Of a stretch of DNA of 64,000 nucleotides, positions 8,921-20,398 are shown one piece after another. A program made the position numbers and the translations under genes. Numbering within the stretch: the first letter of the stretch is position 1; each line of letters opens with the position of its first letter. Source of the stretch: Alphaproteobacteria bacterium (GTDB lineage Bacteria > Pseudomonadota > Alphaproteobacteria > Caulobacterales > Caulobacteraceae); contig JAHKAM010000021.1 in assembly GCA_018826515.1 (NCBI GenBank), forward strand, positions 1 through 64,000, written 5' to 3'. The notes below the pieces were generated by a model. The model saw only the letters and a list, made by a program, of their open reading frames with translations. It was not told the origin of the DNA and ran no database searches.

Positions 8921-9874
8921 ATGAAGCGATTTTCGATCATGGACGCGGCCGTGGAGCCGTTCCGTCTTGTGGGGCGGCGGCCGCTGGCCACCGTCATCTG
9001 GGGGCTGGTGATGCTGGCGCCGAGCCTGCTGGTGATCGGGGCGATGATCCCCCTGCTCGGCGGCATCTTCGCGGGCGGACTGGATCCCGCCGCGTTCGAG
9101 CCCGGCGCCGATCCCGAGGAAATGCTGTTCGGCGAGGACATGGCGGCGATGATGCAGTTCCAGATCTGGTCCAACCTGGCCCAGTTGCTCGGATTGCTGA
9201 GCCTGCTGCTCGTGACGACGGCGATCATCCGCGGCGTCCTTGCGGGCCGCAAGGGCGACGGCGCCTTCTTCCTGCGGGTCGGCATGGCCGAGCTGCAGGT
9301 GGCGGTCGTGGGCGTGGCGATCTTCATCGGCGTGATCTTCCTCGCGATCCTTGCGAGCCTGCTGGCGGTCGGCATCGGCTTCGCGGCCTGGCAGCTGGGC
9401 GATCCCTGGCGCTGGCTGCTCATTGTCGCCCTCGGGGTTTCGGTGGTTCTGGGCCTGATGCTCTTGTGGGGCCGCCTGTCCCTGCTGGCTCCGGCCTGTA
9501 TCCACTACGGGACCTTCGCCTTCGAGGAGGGCTGGAAGCTGGGCCGGGGCAAGACCTGGAGCCTGTTTGGCCTCGGGATCATCCTGTTCCTGATCGCGAT
9601 CCTGGTCGGCATCGCCTTCATGATCCTGTTCCTGATCGTCATGCTGGCCGTGAGCGGCGGGGTTTCGGTCACGGATCCGGAGGCGATCGAAGCCTGGGTC
9701 GAGGGCTTGCCGCAGCAGCCCGCCATGCTGGTGGGCATGGGCCTGGTGCTGTTGATCCCCATGGCGTGGCTGCAGGGCTTCTCGCAGACGTTGTTCACCG
9801 CGCCCTATGCCCATGTGGTGCGCACGCTGGCGACCCGCGACGAAGCGCCGGCGGTCACCGAGGAATTGCACTGA
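8921..9874 (+). CDS. Multi-pass membrane protein, paralog of the next gene
   Basis: This 317-aa protein has about six membrane helices and an amphipathic start, MKRFSIMDAAVEPFRLVGRRPLATVIWGLVMLAP. The layout, and the tail with FSQTLFTAPYAHVVRTL, match the next gene (MGFSATEAAFEGFRVVRRKPMAVIFWALFYM...). The two are therefore tandem duplicates of one family. The fold resembles the membrane domain found with glycerophosphodiester phosphodiesterases, but I see no catalytic domain. Function unknown. It is divergent from trmFO, and 51 bp separate it from its paralog. Confidence 0.75.
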   Translation: MKRFSIMDAAVEPFRLVGRRPLATVIWGLVMLAPSLLVIGAMIPLLGGIFAGGLDPAAFEPGADPEEMLFGEDMAAMMQFQIWSNLAQLLGLLSLLLVTTAIIRGVLAGRKGDGAFFLRVGMAELQVAVVGVAIFIGVIFLAILASLLAVGIGFAAWQLGDPWRWLLIVALGVSVVLGLMLLWGRLSLLAPACIHYGTFAFEEGWKLGRGKTWSLFGLGIILFLIAILVGIAFMILFLIVMLAVSGGVSVTDPEAIEAWVEGLPQQPAMLVGMGLVLLIPMAWLQGFSQTLFTAPYAHVVRTLATRDEAPAVTEELH

Positions 9875-9925
9875 CAGAGGACCCGCCGCCGACTAGGCTG
9901 GCGCGAGATTCAAGGGGAGGGGACT

Positions 9926-10831
9926 ATGGGGTTTTCCGCGACTGAGGCGGCGTTCGAGGGGTTCAGGGTCGTTCGGCGCAAGCCGATGGCGGTGATCTTC
10001 TGGGCCCTGTTCTACATGCTGATCATGGTCGCGGCCCTCGCGCTGATCGGCGGCAGCCTGATCGGGCTGATGGGCATGGCCGAAGAGCTTGAAGCCACCA
10101 CCCCCACCTCGCCCGAAGCCTTCATGCCGATCCTCGCCAGCTATATGGCCATTCTGGCGGTCGTCCTGCCGGTGAGCCTGGTGGCGAGCGCCATGATCTA
10201 CGCCGCCGTGGCCCGGGCCGTCCTGCGGCCGGCGGAAAGCGCCTTCGGCTATCTGCGACTGGGCATGGACGAGGTCCGGGTGCTGGTGGTTTCACTCGTC
10301 CTGTTCGTCGTCTTCATGGCGTTGACCGCGCTCCTCGGTGGAATCGTCGGCGTCGCCATCGCCGTGACCGCCGCGGCCGAGGCGCCCGCGCTCTGGCTTC
10401 TGGTGGTGCTGCTGGTCCTCGCCGCCATCGCCGTCTGCATCTGGCTGGCCGTGCGGTTGAGCCTGGCGATTCCCATCACCATGGCCGAGCGGCGCATCGC
10501 CATCTTCGATTCCTTCGCCCTCACCAAGGGCCGGTTCTGGCCGCTTCTGGGCATGGCGCTGCTGGCCGGGGTGATGAGCATCGTCGTCAGCCTGCTGGGC
10601 TCGCTGGTCGGCATGCCGATCCAGCTGGCGACCGGCGGGCTGGAGGGCCTGGCCGGGCTGGAGGGCGAGAGCCTGCCGGTGATCATCCAGGCCGCCTGGC
10701 CGGCGATCACCGCCTGGATTGTGCTCAACGCCGTCATGTCGGCGCTGCAGGTCGCGGTCGTCTATGCCCCGTTCTCGGCGGCCTATCGCGACATCAAGGG
10801 CGTCGACGCCGGGGCGTCGACGGGGGGCTGA
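9926..10831 (+). CDS. Multi-pass membrane protein, paralog of the previous gene
   Basis: This 301-aa protein has about six helices. Its start ATEAAFEGFRVVRRKPMAVIFWALFYML and end AVVYAPFSAAYRDIKG line up with the preceding gene. The central FDSFALTKGRFWPLLGMALL corresponds to FEEGWKLGRGKTWSLFGLGIIL there. An AAGGGGAGGGG ribosome site lies just before the ATG. The pair is probably co-transcribed and may form a heteromer. No enzymatic motif is visible and I assign no function. It is convergent with uvrA. Confidence 0.75.
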   Translation: MGFSATEAAFEGFRVVRRKPMAVIFWALFYMLIMVAALALIGGSLIGLMGMAEELEATTPTSPEAFMPILASYMAILAVVLPVSLVASAMIYAAVARAVLRPAESAFGYLRLGMDEVRVLVVSLVLFVVFMALTALLGGIVGVAIAVTAAAEAPALWLLVVLLVLAAIAVCIWLAVRLSLAIPITMAERRIAIFDSFALTKGRFWPLLGMALLAGVMSIVVSLLGSLVGMPIQLATGGLEGLAGLEGESLPVIIQAAWPAITAWIVLNAVMSALQVAVVYAPFSAAYRDIKGVDAGASTGG

Positions 10832-10853
10832 AACAGCCTGGAGGCGGGCCGGA

Positions 10854-13805
<2,952 letters not shown>

Positions 13806-13900
13806 GGGGCCTGAAGGCTGGGGAGTCCGGGAACGCGGCGGGGCCCCGTAGGGTCCGGTGCGACGCCGCTATATGGGGATCAATTCGCGGGTTTCAGCAA

Positions 13901-13915
13901 GAACAATATAAGAAC
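13901..13915 (-). promoter_or_regulatory. LexA (SOS) box upstream of uvrA
   Basis: GAACAATATAAGAAC is a perfect GAAC-N7-GAAC, the reverse complement of the alphaproteobacterial LexA consensus GTTC-N7-GTTC. Read toward uvrA it is immediately followed by TTGCTG, a possible -35 element. LexA bound there would block the promoter. It lies 96 bp from the uvrA ATG and about 110 bp from the divergent lipoprotein gene, and could affect both. Confidence 0.85.
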
Positions 13916-14027
13916 ACGACGGCCGTGCCCGACGCTGCTGTCAGTAATTGTCAGCGGGGACGGCCGGAGAAGCGGCTACCGTCGCCGCGTCCGCCCGACA
14001 AGGCGTGGGATTTCAGCGGAGCCGATC

Positions 14028-14471
14028 ATGCAACGCAGGCAAGTCATCGGATTGTTGGCGGTGTTCGGACTGGCGGCCTGTTCGATGCCCGGTCTGGACG
14101 GGAATGACGAGCGCGCCGCCGAGGCGCGGGCCCTGTACGCCGATCTGGTGATGGGCCGGGACGATGCGCTGCTGGCGCGCATGGCGTCGATCAACGACCC
14201 GGACACGGTGAGGGCGCAGTTGCCGATGATGCGGCGGATCGCGCCCGCCGGACCGGCCCCAGAGCCAAGGTCGCTTGGATGGCGGGCGTTCTCCGGCACC
14301 AACGGTCAGCGCTATGCGATCGCGCATGAATATGAATACCCGGACCGGTTCGTGAACACCGACACCGTCTTCCTCAAGGAGGGGGAGGTGTGGAGGGTCG
14401 AGGGATTCAACGTCAACAGCCGGGCGAAGGCAGACGCGACGGCGACGGGAGAGCCCGTCGCACCGGCCTAG
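14028..14471 (+). CDS. Small lipoprotein of unknown function
   Basis: This 147-aa protein begins MQRRQVIGLLAVFGLAAC, a type II signal peptide with the lipobox LAAC, so it should be a lipid-anchored envelope protein. The mature part has alternating charged and hydrophobic stretches (RALYADLVMGRDDALLARM; YEYPDRFVNTDTVFLKEGEVWRVEGFNV) that resemble a small NTF2-like fold, which is a guess. It is divergent from uvrA. Its TAG stop lies in a CTAG palindrome that also supplies the stop of the convergent globin gene. Confidence 0.8.
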   Translation: MQRRQVIGLLAVFGLAACSMPGLDGNDERAAEARALYADLVMGRDDALLARMASINDPDTVRAQLPMMRRIAPAGPAPEPRSLGWRAFSGTNGQRYAIAHEYEYPDRFVNTDTVFLKEGEVWRVEGFNVNSRAKADATATGEPVAPA

Positions 14472-14968
14472 GTTTCCGGCGGCGTCCACGCCTCGGTCGG
14501 CCTGAGATATCGCTCGCCCTTGCGCAGCAACACGCCCTGGGCGCCGGCGATGCCCAGTTCCAGACTCTCCGCGATCCGGCGAGCCCTCTCGATGAAATGG
14601 GCGGCGGCGGCGGGCGGACAGACCTCGGCGGCGGTGGCCTCGAACAACGCCAGCCAGCGGTCGAAATGACGCGCATCGACGGGCAGGGGCAGGTGTTTGG
14701 GCATCGGCCGCCCGTGATAGACGCCGCTCATCAAGGCCACGGAAGACCAGAACAGACGCATCTGCTCCAGATGCGGGCCCCAGTCCCTGATCCGCCCGGC
14801 GAAGACCGGACCGATCAGGGGATCGGCGCGGACTCGATCGTAGAAGGCGTCGACCAGACGGGCGATCATCGGCTCGTCGATGCCGGTTTCGGCGCGGATC
14901 TGTTCGACGATCGCCTCGCGGCGCCGGGCGGGAGACTCGGGTTCGGAAGCGGAGACCATAGGTCCCAT
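14468..14968 (-). CDS. Group III truncated hemoglobin
   Basis: This 166-aa protein contains the group III truncated-globin pattern. Helix B-E residues VDAFYDRVRADPLIGPVFAGRIRDWGPHLEQMRLFWSSV lead into the proximal region YHGRPMPKHLPLPVDARHFDRWLALF, where the KHLPL...HFDRW histidines include the likely haem ligand. Such globins bind oxygen or nitric oxide, but their exact role is unclear in most bacteria. The first residues (MGPMVSASEPESPARR) may include a second start at Met4. It shares the CTAG stop palindrome with the convergent lipoprotein gene. Confidence 0.9.
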   Translation of the reverse strand: MGPMVSASEPESPARRREAIVEQIRAETGIDEPMIARLVDAFYDRVRADPLIGPVFAGRIRDWGPHLEQMRLFWSSVALMSGVYHGRPMPKHLPLPVDARHFDRWLALFEATAAEVCPPAAAAHFIERARRIAESLELGIAGAQGVLLRKGERYLRPTEAWTPPET

Positions 14969-15115
14969 CTAGGCTTTCGGGGGGACAGCCGCCATTCCGG
15001 GATACCCCGCGCACCCGCTCGCCTGCCGCGGGAGCGGGTCTGAAAAGGCTTGCGCGCCGGGCGCATCGGCATCATCTTCAAGCCTTCGAGTGAGAAGCAC
15101 TGGAGTTCGACGATC

Positions 15116-15253
15116 ATGATCAGCGCCCTGGAAACCGGTTTCGCCCTTTCCGCTCCGCTGCTCGTGCTCGCCTATGTCCTTTTCCAGCCTCGTCCCAAGC
15201 CCGTCCCCATCCGCACTCGTGACGCTCGATCGCGTCGCGGCCCGCACGGCTGA
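15116..15253 (+). CDS. Possible 45-aa leader or small membrane peptide before the ABC-F gene
   Basis: An ATG at 15116 with GGAG ten bases upstream opens a 45-codon frame, MISALETGFALSAPLLVLAYVL..., with one hydrophobic segment and then a basic Pro/Arg-rich tail. It overlaps the first 80 bases of the ABC-F gene in another frame. ABC-F resistance factors are often controlled by translated upstream leaders, so a regulatory peptide is possible. It may equally be a chance frame in GC-rich DNA. Confidence 0.35.
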   Translation: MISALETGFALSAPLLVLAYVLFQPRPKPVPIRTRDARSRRGPHG

Positions 15254-16790
15254 CGGCCCCACCCTATTCTCTGATCTGAGCCTCGCCTTCGGCCGCGAAC
15301 GCACGGGCGTCGTGGGCCGCAACGGCGTGGGCAAGACCACGCTGCTGCGCCTGATCGCGGGCCTGTCGGAGCCCGGTGACGGCACAGTCATGCGCGCGGG
15401 GCGGGTCGGCTTCCTTCAGCAGGCCGTCGGATCGCCGGCCGATGCCGCCGTCCCGGACGCGCTGGGCGTCGCCGGGGGGCTGCAGACCATCGCCCGGGTC
15501 CTGGCGGGGATGGGCACGGCCGATGACCTGGCCGAAGCCGACTGGACGCTGGAAGACCGGATCGCGGACGCGTTGGTCGAGGTCGGCCTGGCAGGACTTG
15601 ATCCCCGGAGATCGATCCGCTCGCTCAGCGGAGGCGAGCAGACGCGGTTGAGACTGGCGGCCCTGCTGCTGGACACGCCGGACCTGCTCGTGCTGGACGA
15701 ACCCACCAACCACCTTGACCGGGAAGGTCGGGCGATCGTCGCCGGCGTGCTGGAGCGGTGGAAGGGCGGGGCGGTCGTGGTCAGTCATGACCGGAGCCTG
15801 CTGCGGCGCATGGACCGGATCGTGGAGCTCTCGTCCCTCGGCGCGGCCGTCTATGGCGGAGGTTATGACCTCTATGCCGAGCGCAAGGCGGCGGAGCGGG
15901 CGGCGGCCGAACAGGGGCTGGAGTCGGCGGAGCGGGACGCCGGCCGTGTCGCGCGCGAGACCCGGAGCGCGGTCGAGAAGAAGGCGCGGCGGGACAAGGC
16001 CGGGCGCGCTTTCGCGGCCCGGAAATCCGAACCGAAGATCCTGCTCGGCGCGATGGCGGAGCGGGCGGAGAACAGCGGGGCCCGGGAGAACAGGCTGGCC
16101 CAGCGAAGGGCGGCGGAGGCCGAGGCCGTTCTGACCGGGGCGCGGGAGCGGGTCGAGCGGGTCAGGGCGCTGGACATCCCGCTGCCGCCGACAGGGCTGG
16201 CGTCGGGACGAGCCGTCGCTTCGCTCCTGGATGCGACATGGGACGCGCCGGACGGGCGGCGGATCGTCGGGCCGGTGTCGCTGAGGCTGACCGGACCCGA
16301 GCGGGTGGCGGTCGCCGGACCCAATGGAGCGGGCAAGACGACCTTGCTGCGCCTGTTGTCCGGCGATCTGACGCCGTCCTCGGGCCGGGTCGAGCGGACG
16401 GCGCAGGCCGCGCTGCTGGATCAGGAAGCGGCGCTGCTGCGGCCCGATGAAACGCTGATCGAGGCGTACCGGCGGCTCAATCCGGCGGCGACGGCGAACG
16501 CGGCTCAAGCGGCGCTCGCGCGGTTCCTGTTCCGCAATGCGGCGGCGCAACGCGTGGTCGGAACCCTGTCGGGCGGGGAACGACTCAGGGCCGGTCTGGC
16601 CTGCGTCATGACCGGGGAGCGGCCCCCGCAACTGCTGATCCTGGACGAACCGACCAACCATCTCGACCTGGAGTCGATCGCAGCGGTGGAGGCGGCGCTA
16701 TCGGCGTGGGACGGGGCGCTGGTGGTGGTCAGCCACGATGACGAGTTTCTGGCGGCGGTCGGCGTCGGCCGGACGCTGCGGCTGGTCTAG
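15174..16790 (+). CDS. ABC-F family ATPase
   Basis: This 538-aa soluble protein has two ABC cassettes and no membrane domain. Walker A motifs are GRNGVGKTTLL (about residue 49) and GPNGAGKTTLL (about residue 385). Signatures LSGGEQTRLRLA and LSGGERLRAGLA are each followed by Walker B LLVLDEPTNHLD or LLILDEPTNHLD. A charged helical linker with many Arg/Ala/Glu (about 225-335) separates the cassettes. ABC-F proteins act on the ribosome as translation factors or antibiotic-protection factors. The role of this subgroup is not known to me. The start is uncertain: ATG 15174 has a weak ribosome site and GTG 15219 is an alternative. Confidence 0.9.
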   Translation: MSFSSLVPSPSPSALVTLDRVAARTADGPTLFSDLSLAFGRERTGVVGRNGVGKTTLLRLIAGLSEPGDGTVMRAGRVGFLQQAVGSPADAAVPDALGVAGGLQTIARVLAGMGTADDLAEADWTLEDRIADALVEVGLAGLDPRRSIRSLSGGEQTRLRLAALLLDTPDLLVLDEPTNHLDREGRAIVAGVLERWKGGAVVVSHDRSLLRRMDRIVELSSLGAAVYGGGYDLYAERKAAERAAAEQGLESAERDAGRVARETRSAVEKKARRDKAGRAFAARKSEPKILLGAMAERAENSGARENRLAQRRAAEAEAVLTGARERVERVRALDIPLPPTGLASGRAVASLLDATWDAPDGRRIVGPVSLRLTGPERVAVAGPNGAGKTTLLRLLSGDLTPSSGRVERTAQAALLDQEAALLRPDETLIEAYRRLNPAATANAAQAALARFLFRNAAAQRVVGTLSGGERLRAGLACVMTGERPPQLLILDEPTNHLDLESIAAVEAALSAWDGALVVVSHDDEFLAAVGVGRTLRLV

Positions 16791-18367
16791 CCCCAGCCGG
16801 CTATGGCGCCCTGACGGCGCGCGGCCACCGGTTTGGGCGTGACGACCGTCGGCTCGGAGGCCGGGCGGCCGAACAGCCAGCCCTGGCCGTAGGTGACGCC
16901 GAGCGCCCGGATGGCCGCGGCCTGTTCCTCGGTCTCGATCATCTCGGCGATGGTGGACATCTTCAGGTCACCGCACATTTCGACCAGACGACCGACAAGG
17001 TCGCGGGCCCGCTGGTCCGTGCAGATGTCGCGCACGAAGCGGCCGTCGATCTTGACCGTGTCGGCCGGGAGACGATGCAGATAGTCCAGCGAGGCGGCTC
17101 CGACGCCGAAGTCGTCGAGGCAGACCCGGACGCCGGCCCGGCGAAGGGCGGTGAGACGGCGGGCGGCGGCGTCGATATCGGCCACGGCCGCGGTCTCGGT
17201 CACTTCGATCAGGATCCGGCCGCGGATCTCCGGCGAGGCGGCGGTGAGCCGCAGAAGACCATCGACATAGCCGTTTCCGCCAAGGGAGGCCCCGGAGACA
17301 TTGACCGCGATCCGGGTCAGGCCGAATCCGGGCCGTTTCAGCTGCTGCAGCGCCTTCTCCGCGACCGCGAGGTCGAAGCCTTCGATCAGCCCGAGCTCTT
17401 CGGCCAGCCGGATGGAGTCGGCCGGACCGCGTGAACCGAAACGCGCGAGGGCTTCGAAATGGTGCGTCACGCCGGTCGTGAGATCGACGATGGGCTGGTA
17501 TTCAAGCGCGAAGTCGCGCGACTTGACCATGGAACGGAAACGATCCGCCTCCTTCAGGGTCCGCTTCAGGCTTTCAGAGAAGGCGGCGCCAGCGCCGTCG
17601 ATGCCGCCGTCCCGGATGCAGGCCTCCAGCGCGAACCGCAGGGCCCGCACCGTGGATTCCGGCGGCGCGACGCCGGAAAGGGCGGCCTCCGTCGTCCGGA
17701 CCGCCAGGTCCAGTCCCTCGGCGGCGGCGGCGTCCCTGACTTCACTGGCGAGGTCGGTCTGGCTGTCGGCGGCGCGAACGAGGGCGAACCGCTCGGGGGC
17801 GAGGCGGGCGGCCGAGGCGCCGTCGACGGACGAGGCCTGCAGAACGGCCGCGACCCGCGCGGCGGCGCGCTGGTGCGCCTCGGACTCCGTCGCGAGCCCG
17901 GGGACGTCGACGAAGGCCACGGCGACGTCTCCATCGGCCTCACCCAGCGAACCGCGCACCCGGGACAGAAGGCCGTCGGCGCTGAGCAGATGCGGCGCCT
18001 CGGGAATGGCGAGGGTGAAGGGGGCGCCTTCGTAGGTGATGGCGCAGGAGACCGCGGGGGCCAGTTCAGGAAGCTGGAACAGGCGCAGTCGGGCGCGGCG
18101 GACATGGTCCGGGCTGCAGGTAACGAGGGCGTCGATCGGCGCGGGCCGCTCATTCGGCCGGATCGCGGCCAGGGCGTCGGCCAGCGGCTTCTGCCCCGCC
18201 TTGCCGACGAGGTCGGTCAACAGGGTCCCGGACCAGGTCTCGGCGACCAGTTCGCGCGGGCACGGGCCGGCGCCCAGCGCCATCTCGATGCGTCCATCGA
18301 CGTCGAGTTCCAGAAGGGTGTCGGCGGCGGCGAAGGCCATGCCGAGGAGACGCGATTTCATCATCAT
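16787..18367 (-). CDS. EAL-domain c-di-GMP phosphodiesterase
   Basis: This is a 526-aa protein. The C-terminal EAL domain (about 275-510) is complete: LEYQPIVDLTTG, FEALARFG, NVSG, EVTET, LDDFGVGAASLDYLHRLPADTVKIDG, AEMIETEEQ and GQGWLFGRP. Catalysis of c-di-GMP to pGpG is therefore plausible. The N-terminal ~270 residues look like a PAS-like segment followed by a degenerate GGDEF-like region without GGDEF (around LAPERFALVRA). It lies 57 bp downstream of flbY on the same strand, so it may be transcribed with the P-ring genes and link c-di-GMP level to motility. It is convergent with the ABC-F gene and shares a CTAG stop. Confidence 0.9.
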   Translation of the reverse strand: MMMKSRLLGMAFAAADTLLELDVDGRIEMALGAGPCPRELVAETWSGTLLTDLVGKAGQKPLADALAAIRPNERPAPIDALVTCSPDHVRRARLRLFQLPELAPAVSCAITYEGAPFTLAIPEAPHLLSADGLLSRVRGSLGEADGDVAVAFVDVPGLATESEAHQRAAARVAAVLQASSVDGASAARLAPERFALVRAADSQTDLASEVRDAAAAEGLDLAVRTTEAALSGVAPPESTVRALRFALEACIRDGGIDGAGAAFSESLKRTLKEADRFRSMVKSRDFALEYQPIVDLTTGVTHHFEALARFGSRGPADSIRLAEELGLIEGFDLAVAEKALQQLKRPGFGLTRIAVNVSGASLGGNGYVDGLLRLTAASPEIRGRILIEVTETAAVADIDAAARRLTALRRAGVRVCLDDFGVGAASLDYLHRLPADTVKIDGRFVRDICTDQRARDLVGRLVEMCGDLKMSTIAEMIETEEQAAAIRALGVTYGQGWLFGRPASEPTVVTPKPVAARRQGAIAGWG

Positions 18368-18423
18368 GTCTCCCGGTTACCTGATGGAAATGAATACCGC
18401 CTCGACGAAGAGGATTAACGGAT

Positions 18424-18867
18424 TCAGGCTTTTCGGTTGAACGCCACGGCGCGGCCGTCGCCAGCGGTGGCCTTGCCTGAGGCGCCATAGGCCGACGGGC
18501 TGCCACGCTGGCCGGCCATCTCGGCGGCGATGGTCCGGACCAGACCTTCGGAAACGATGCGAGCGGCCTCGACGGCGCGGCCATGGCGCGAGAGGACGGC
18601 TTCGAACGCTTCGGTGGCGCGGATCAGGGCGGCGCGGTCCGCAGGGGAGGCGGAGGCGACGGAAGCGGGATTGGCCTTCAGCTGGGCGGAGTCGCGGCGA
18701 TAGACGTTGGCCATCTCCTGGGTCGCGGCCATGGTGGCGGCGACGTCCTGCGGCCGGCGCGACTCGAACGCCTTCGATTCCTCGCTCAGCCGGGCGGTGA
18801 GGCGGGTGGTCAGGTCGAGGAGCTGGCGGACGCGCGCCGTGGCGTTAAGCGTGGCGGCTTCGTTCAC
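18424..18867 (-). CDS. flbY: FlbY-like flagellar protein
   Basis: This 147-aa, mostly helical protein begins MNEAATLNATARVRQLLDLTTRLTARLSEESKAFESRRP and has long heptad-like stretches resembling FlgN-type chaperones. In Caulobacter the small gene after flgI and cheL is flbY, and the order and 4-bp ATGA overlap with cheL match here. The symbol rests on position and size more than on a motif. It is probably a cytoplasmic chaperone or assembly factor for the hook-filament stage. Confidence 0.65.
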   Translation of the reverse strand: MNEAATLNATARVRQLLDLTTRLTARLSEESKAFESRRPQDVAATMAATQEMANVYRRDSAQLKANPASVASASPADRAALIRATEAFEAVLSRHGRAVEAARIVSEGLVRTIAAEMAGQRGSPSAYGASGKATAGDGRAVAFNRKA

Positions 18868-19169
18868 TGTTCCTGCTCCTGCATTTTCAACATCTGGGCG
18901 ACGACCTGGTCGGCGAGGCCAATCCCGCCCCCGCGGACGGCCTGTTTGGCCATGGCCTCGACGAGGAAGCCGCGCCAGGTTCCTTCCGCCTCGCCGCCGC
19001 CGAACGGCGCCTCTGTGGAGAGCCCCTCGAACATCGGCTTGAGCATCTGCGACAGGAAGGAGGCCTCGAACGCCTCGGCCGTTTCCCGCATCCGGGCGGT
19101 GGCGACGGCAGCGGGCGCGACCGCCTGCGGGGGGAGGGTGGTCGGGGCGAGGATCGGATCGCTCATCAC
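18864..19169 (-). CDS. cheL: Rod-binding protein CheL (FlgJ N-terminal type)
   Basis: This 101-aa protein carries the rod-binding domain ARMRETAEAFEASFLSQMLKPMFEGL...FGGGEAEGTWRGFLVEAMAKQAVRGGGIGLADQVVAQML. This is the FlgJ N-terminal module without the muramidase half, as usual in alphaproteobacteria. It helps rod assembly through the periplasm. It overlaps flgI by four bases (ATGA) and flbY by four bases, so the three are translationally coupled. Caulobacter calls this gene cheL. Confidence 0.85.
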   Translation of the reverse strand: MMSDPILAPTTLPPQAVAPAAVATARMRETAEAFEASFLSQMLKPMFEGLSTEAPFGGGEAEGTWRGFLVEAMAKQAVRGGGIGLADQVVAQMLKMQEQEQ

Positions 19170-20272
19170 ATCACCTCGATTTCTGCCTGGAGGGCGCCGG
19201 CGGCCTTGATCGCCTGCAGGATGCTGATCATGTCGCGCGGGCTGACCCCGAGAGCGTTGAGGCCGTTGACGAGGGTGGACAGGGAGCTTCCGCCGCCGAC
19301 GATCCGCATCTCGCGGCCCAGCTCCTCCTCGACGGCGACGTCGGTCTGGGGAAGGACAACGGTCTCGCCGCCGCGGCTGAAGGGCGTGGGCTGGCTGGCG
19401 TAGGGGGTCTCCTGGACCGAAATGGTCAGATTGCCCTGGGCGATGGCGACGGTGGAGACGCGGACGGCGTCGCCCATGACGATGACGCCATTGACCTCGT
19501 CGATGATGACGCGGGCCGGGGAGTCGACCATGACCTCGAGGTTCTCGACCCGGCTGATGAAGCCGGCCATGCCCATCTGGGCGGGCGCGCGCAGGGCGAT
19601 CACCGTGCCGTTCTCGGCCAGGGCGGTGCTCGGATAGACCTGGTTGATGGCGGCGGCGACGCGCTGGGCCGTGGTGAAGTCGGGATTGCGCAGGTTGAGG
19701 CGGACCTCGGTCATGTTCGCGAGATGGAAGCCGGTCTCCAGCTCGACCGTGGCGCCCGAGGCGATGCGGCCGGCGGTGGGGACGCCGCGGGTGACCGAGG
19801 AGCCCGAGGCGCCGCCGCCCGAGACCGCGCCGGTCTGGACCGAGCCCTGGGCCACCGCATAGACCTGACCGTCAGCGCCCTGGAGACTGGTCACGAGCAG
19901 GGTGCCGCCCAGCAGGCTCTTGGCGTCGCACATCGAGGCCACGCTGACGTCGATGCGGGAGCCCGGCGTGGCGAAGGGCGGCAGTTCGGCCGTCACCATG
20001 ATGGCGGCCATGTTCTTGGAGTTGGCGTTCGCCCCGCGGATATTGACGCCGAGGCGCTCGGTCATGCCTTCGAGGGACTGGCGGGTGAAGGGGCAGTTGC
20101 GCAGCGAGTCGCCGGTGCCGTTGAGGCCGACGACCAGGCCGTAGCCGACCAGCTGGTTGGAGCGGACGCCCTCGACCGCGGCGATGTCCTTGATCCGCGA
20201 CTGCGCCAGCGATGGCGAGGCGAATCCGGCCAGGGCGGCGGCGGTCAGGAGAGAGGCGAGCAGTTTCTGCAT
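19166..20272 (-). CDS. flgI: Flagellar basal-body P-ring protein FlgI
   Basis: This is a 368-aa protein when started at the Met at 20272 (MQKLLASLLTAAALAGFASPSLAQ), which gives a clean signal peptide. The track ORF adds 18 residues. Family motifs are SRIKDIAAVEGVRSNQLVGYGLVVGLNGTGDSL, QSLEGMTERLGVNIRG, KNMAAIMVTAELPPFATPGSRIDVSVAS, and the end STLVNGLNALGVSPRDMISILQAIKAAGALQAEIEVM. The product polymerises into the periplasmic P ring around the rod. It is divergent from fliX across about 185 bp that hold a TTAACC motif. Confidence 0.96.
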   Translation of the reverse strand: MQKLLASLLTAAALAGFASPSLAQSRIKDIAAVEGVRSNQLVGYGLVVGLNGTGDSLRNCPFTRQSLEGMTERLGVNIRGANANSKNMAAIMVTAELPPFATPGSRIDVSVASMCDAKSLLGGTLLVTSLQGADGQVYAVAQGSVQTGAVSGGGASGSSVTRGVPTAGRIASGATVELETGFHLANMTEVRLNLRNPDFTTAQRVAAAINQVYPSTALAENGTVIALRAPAQMGMAGFISRVENLEVMVDSPARVIIDEVNGVIVMGDAVRVSTVAIAQGNLTISVQETPYASQPTPFSRGGETVVLPQTDVAVEEELGREMRIVGGGSSLSTLVNGLNALGVSPRDMISILQAIKAAGALQAEIEVM

Positions 20273-20398
20273 AGGCAGGGTGTCCACATAACTGTTGCGC
20301 CGTCCGTCTTGCGAGCGCCGTGCCACGAAAAATGATCAGCAATATCAAGGCGACCGTTCGCCGCGACCGGGTCGGCGGCGGCAGAAAATGCCGGGCCG

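Noticed and set aside
18865-18878. GTTCACTGTTC near the flbY start
   Set aside because: Only three bases separate the GTTC halves, so it does not fit the LexA consensus.
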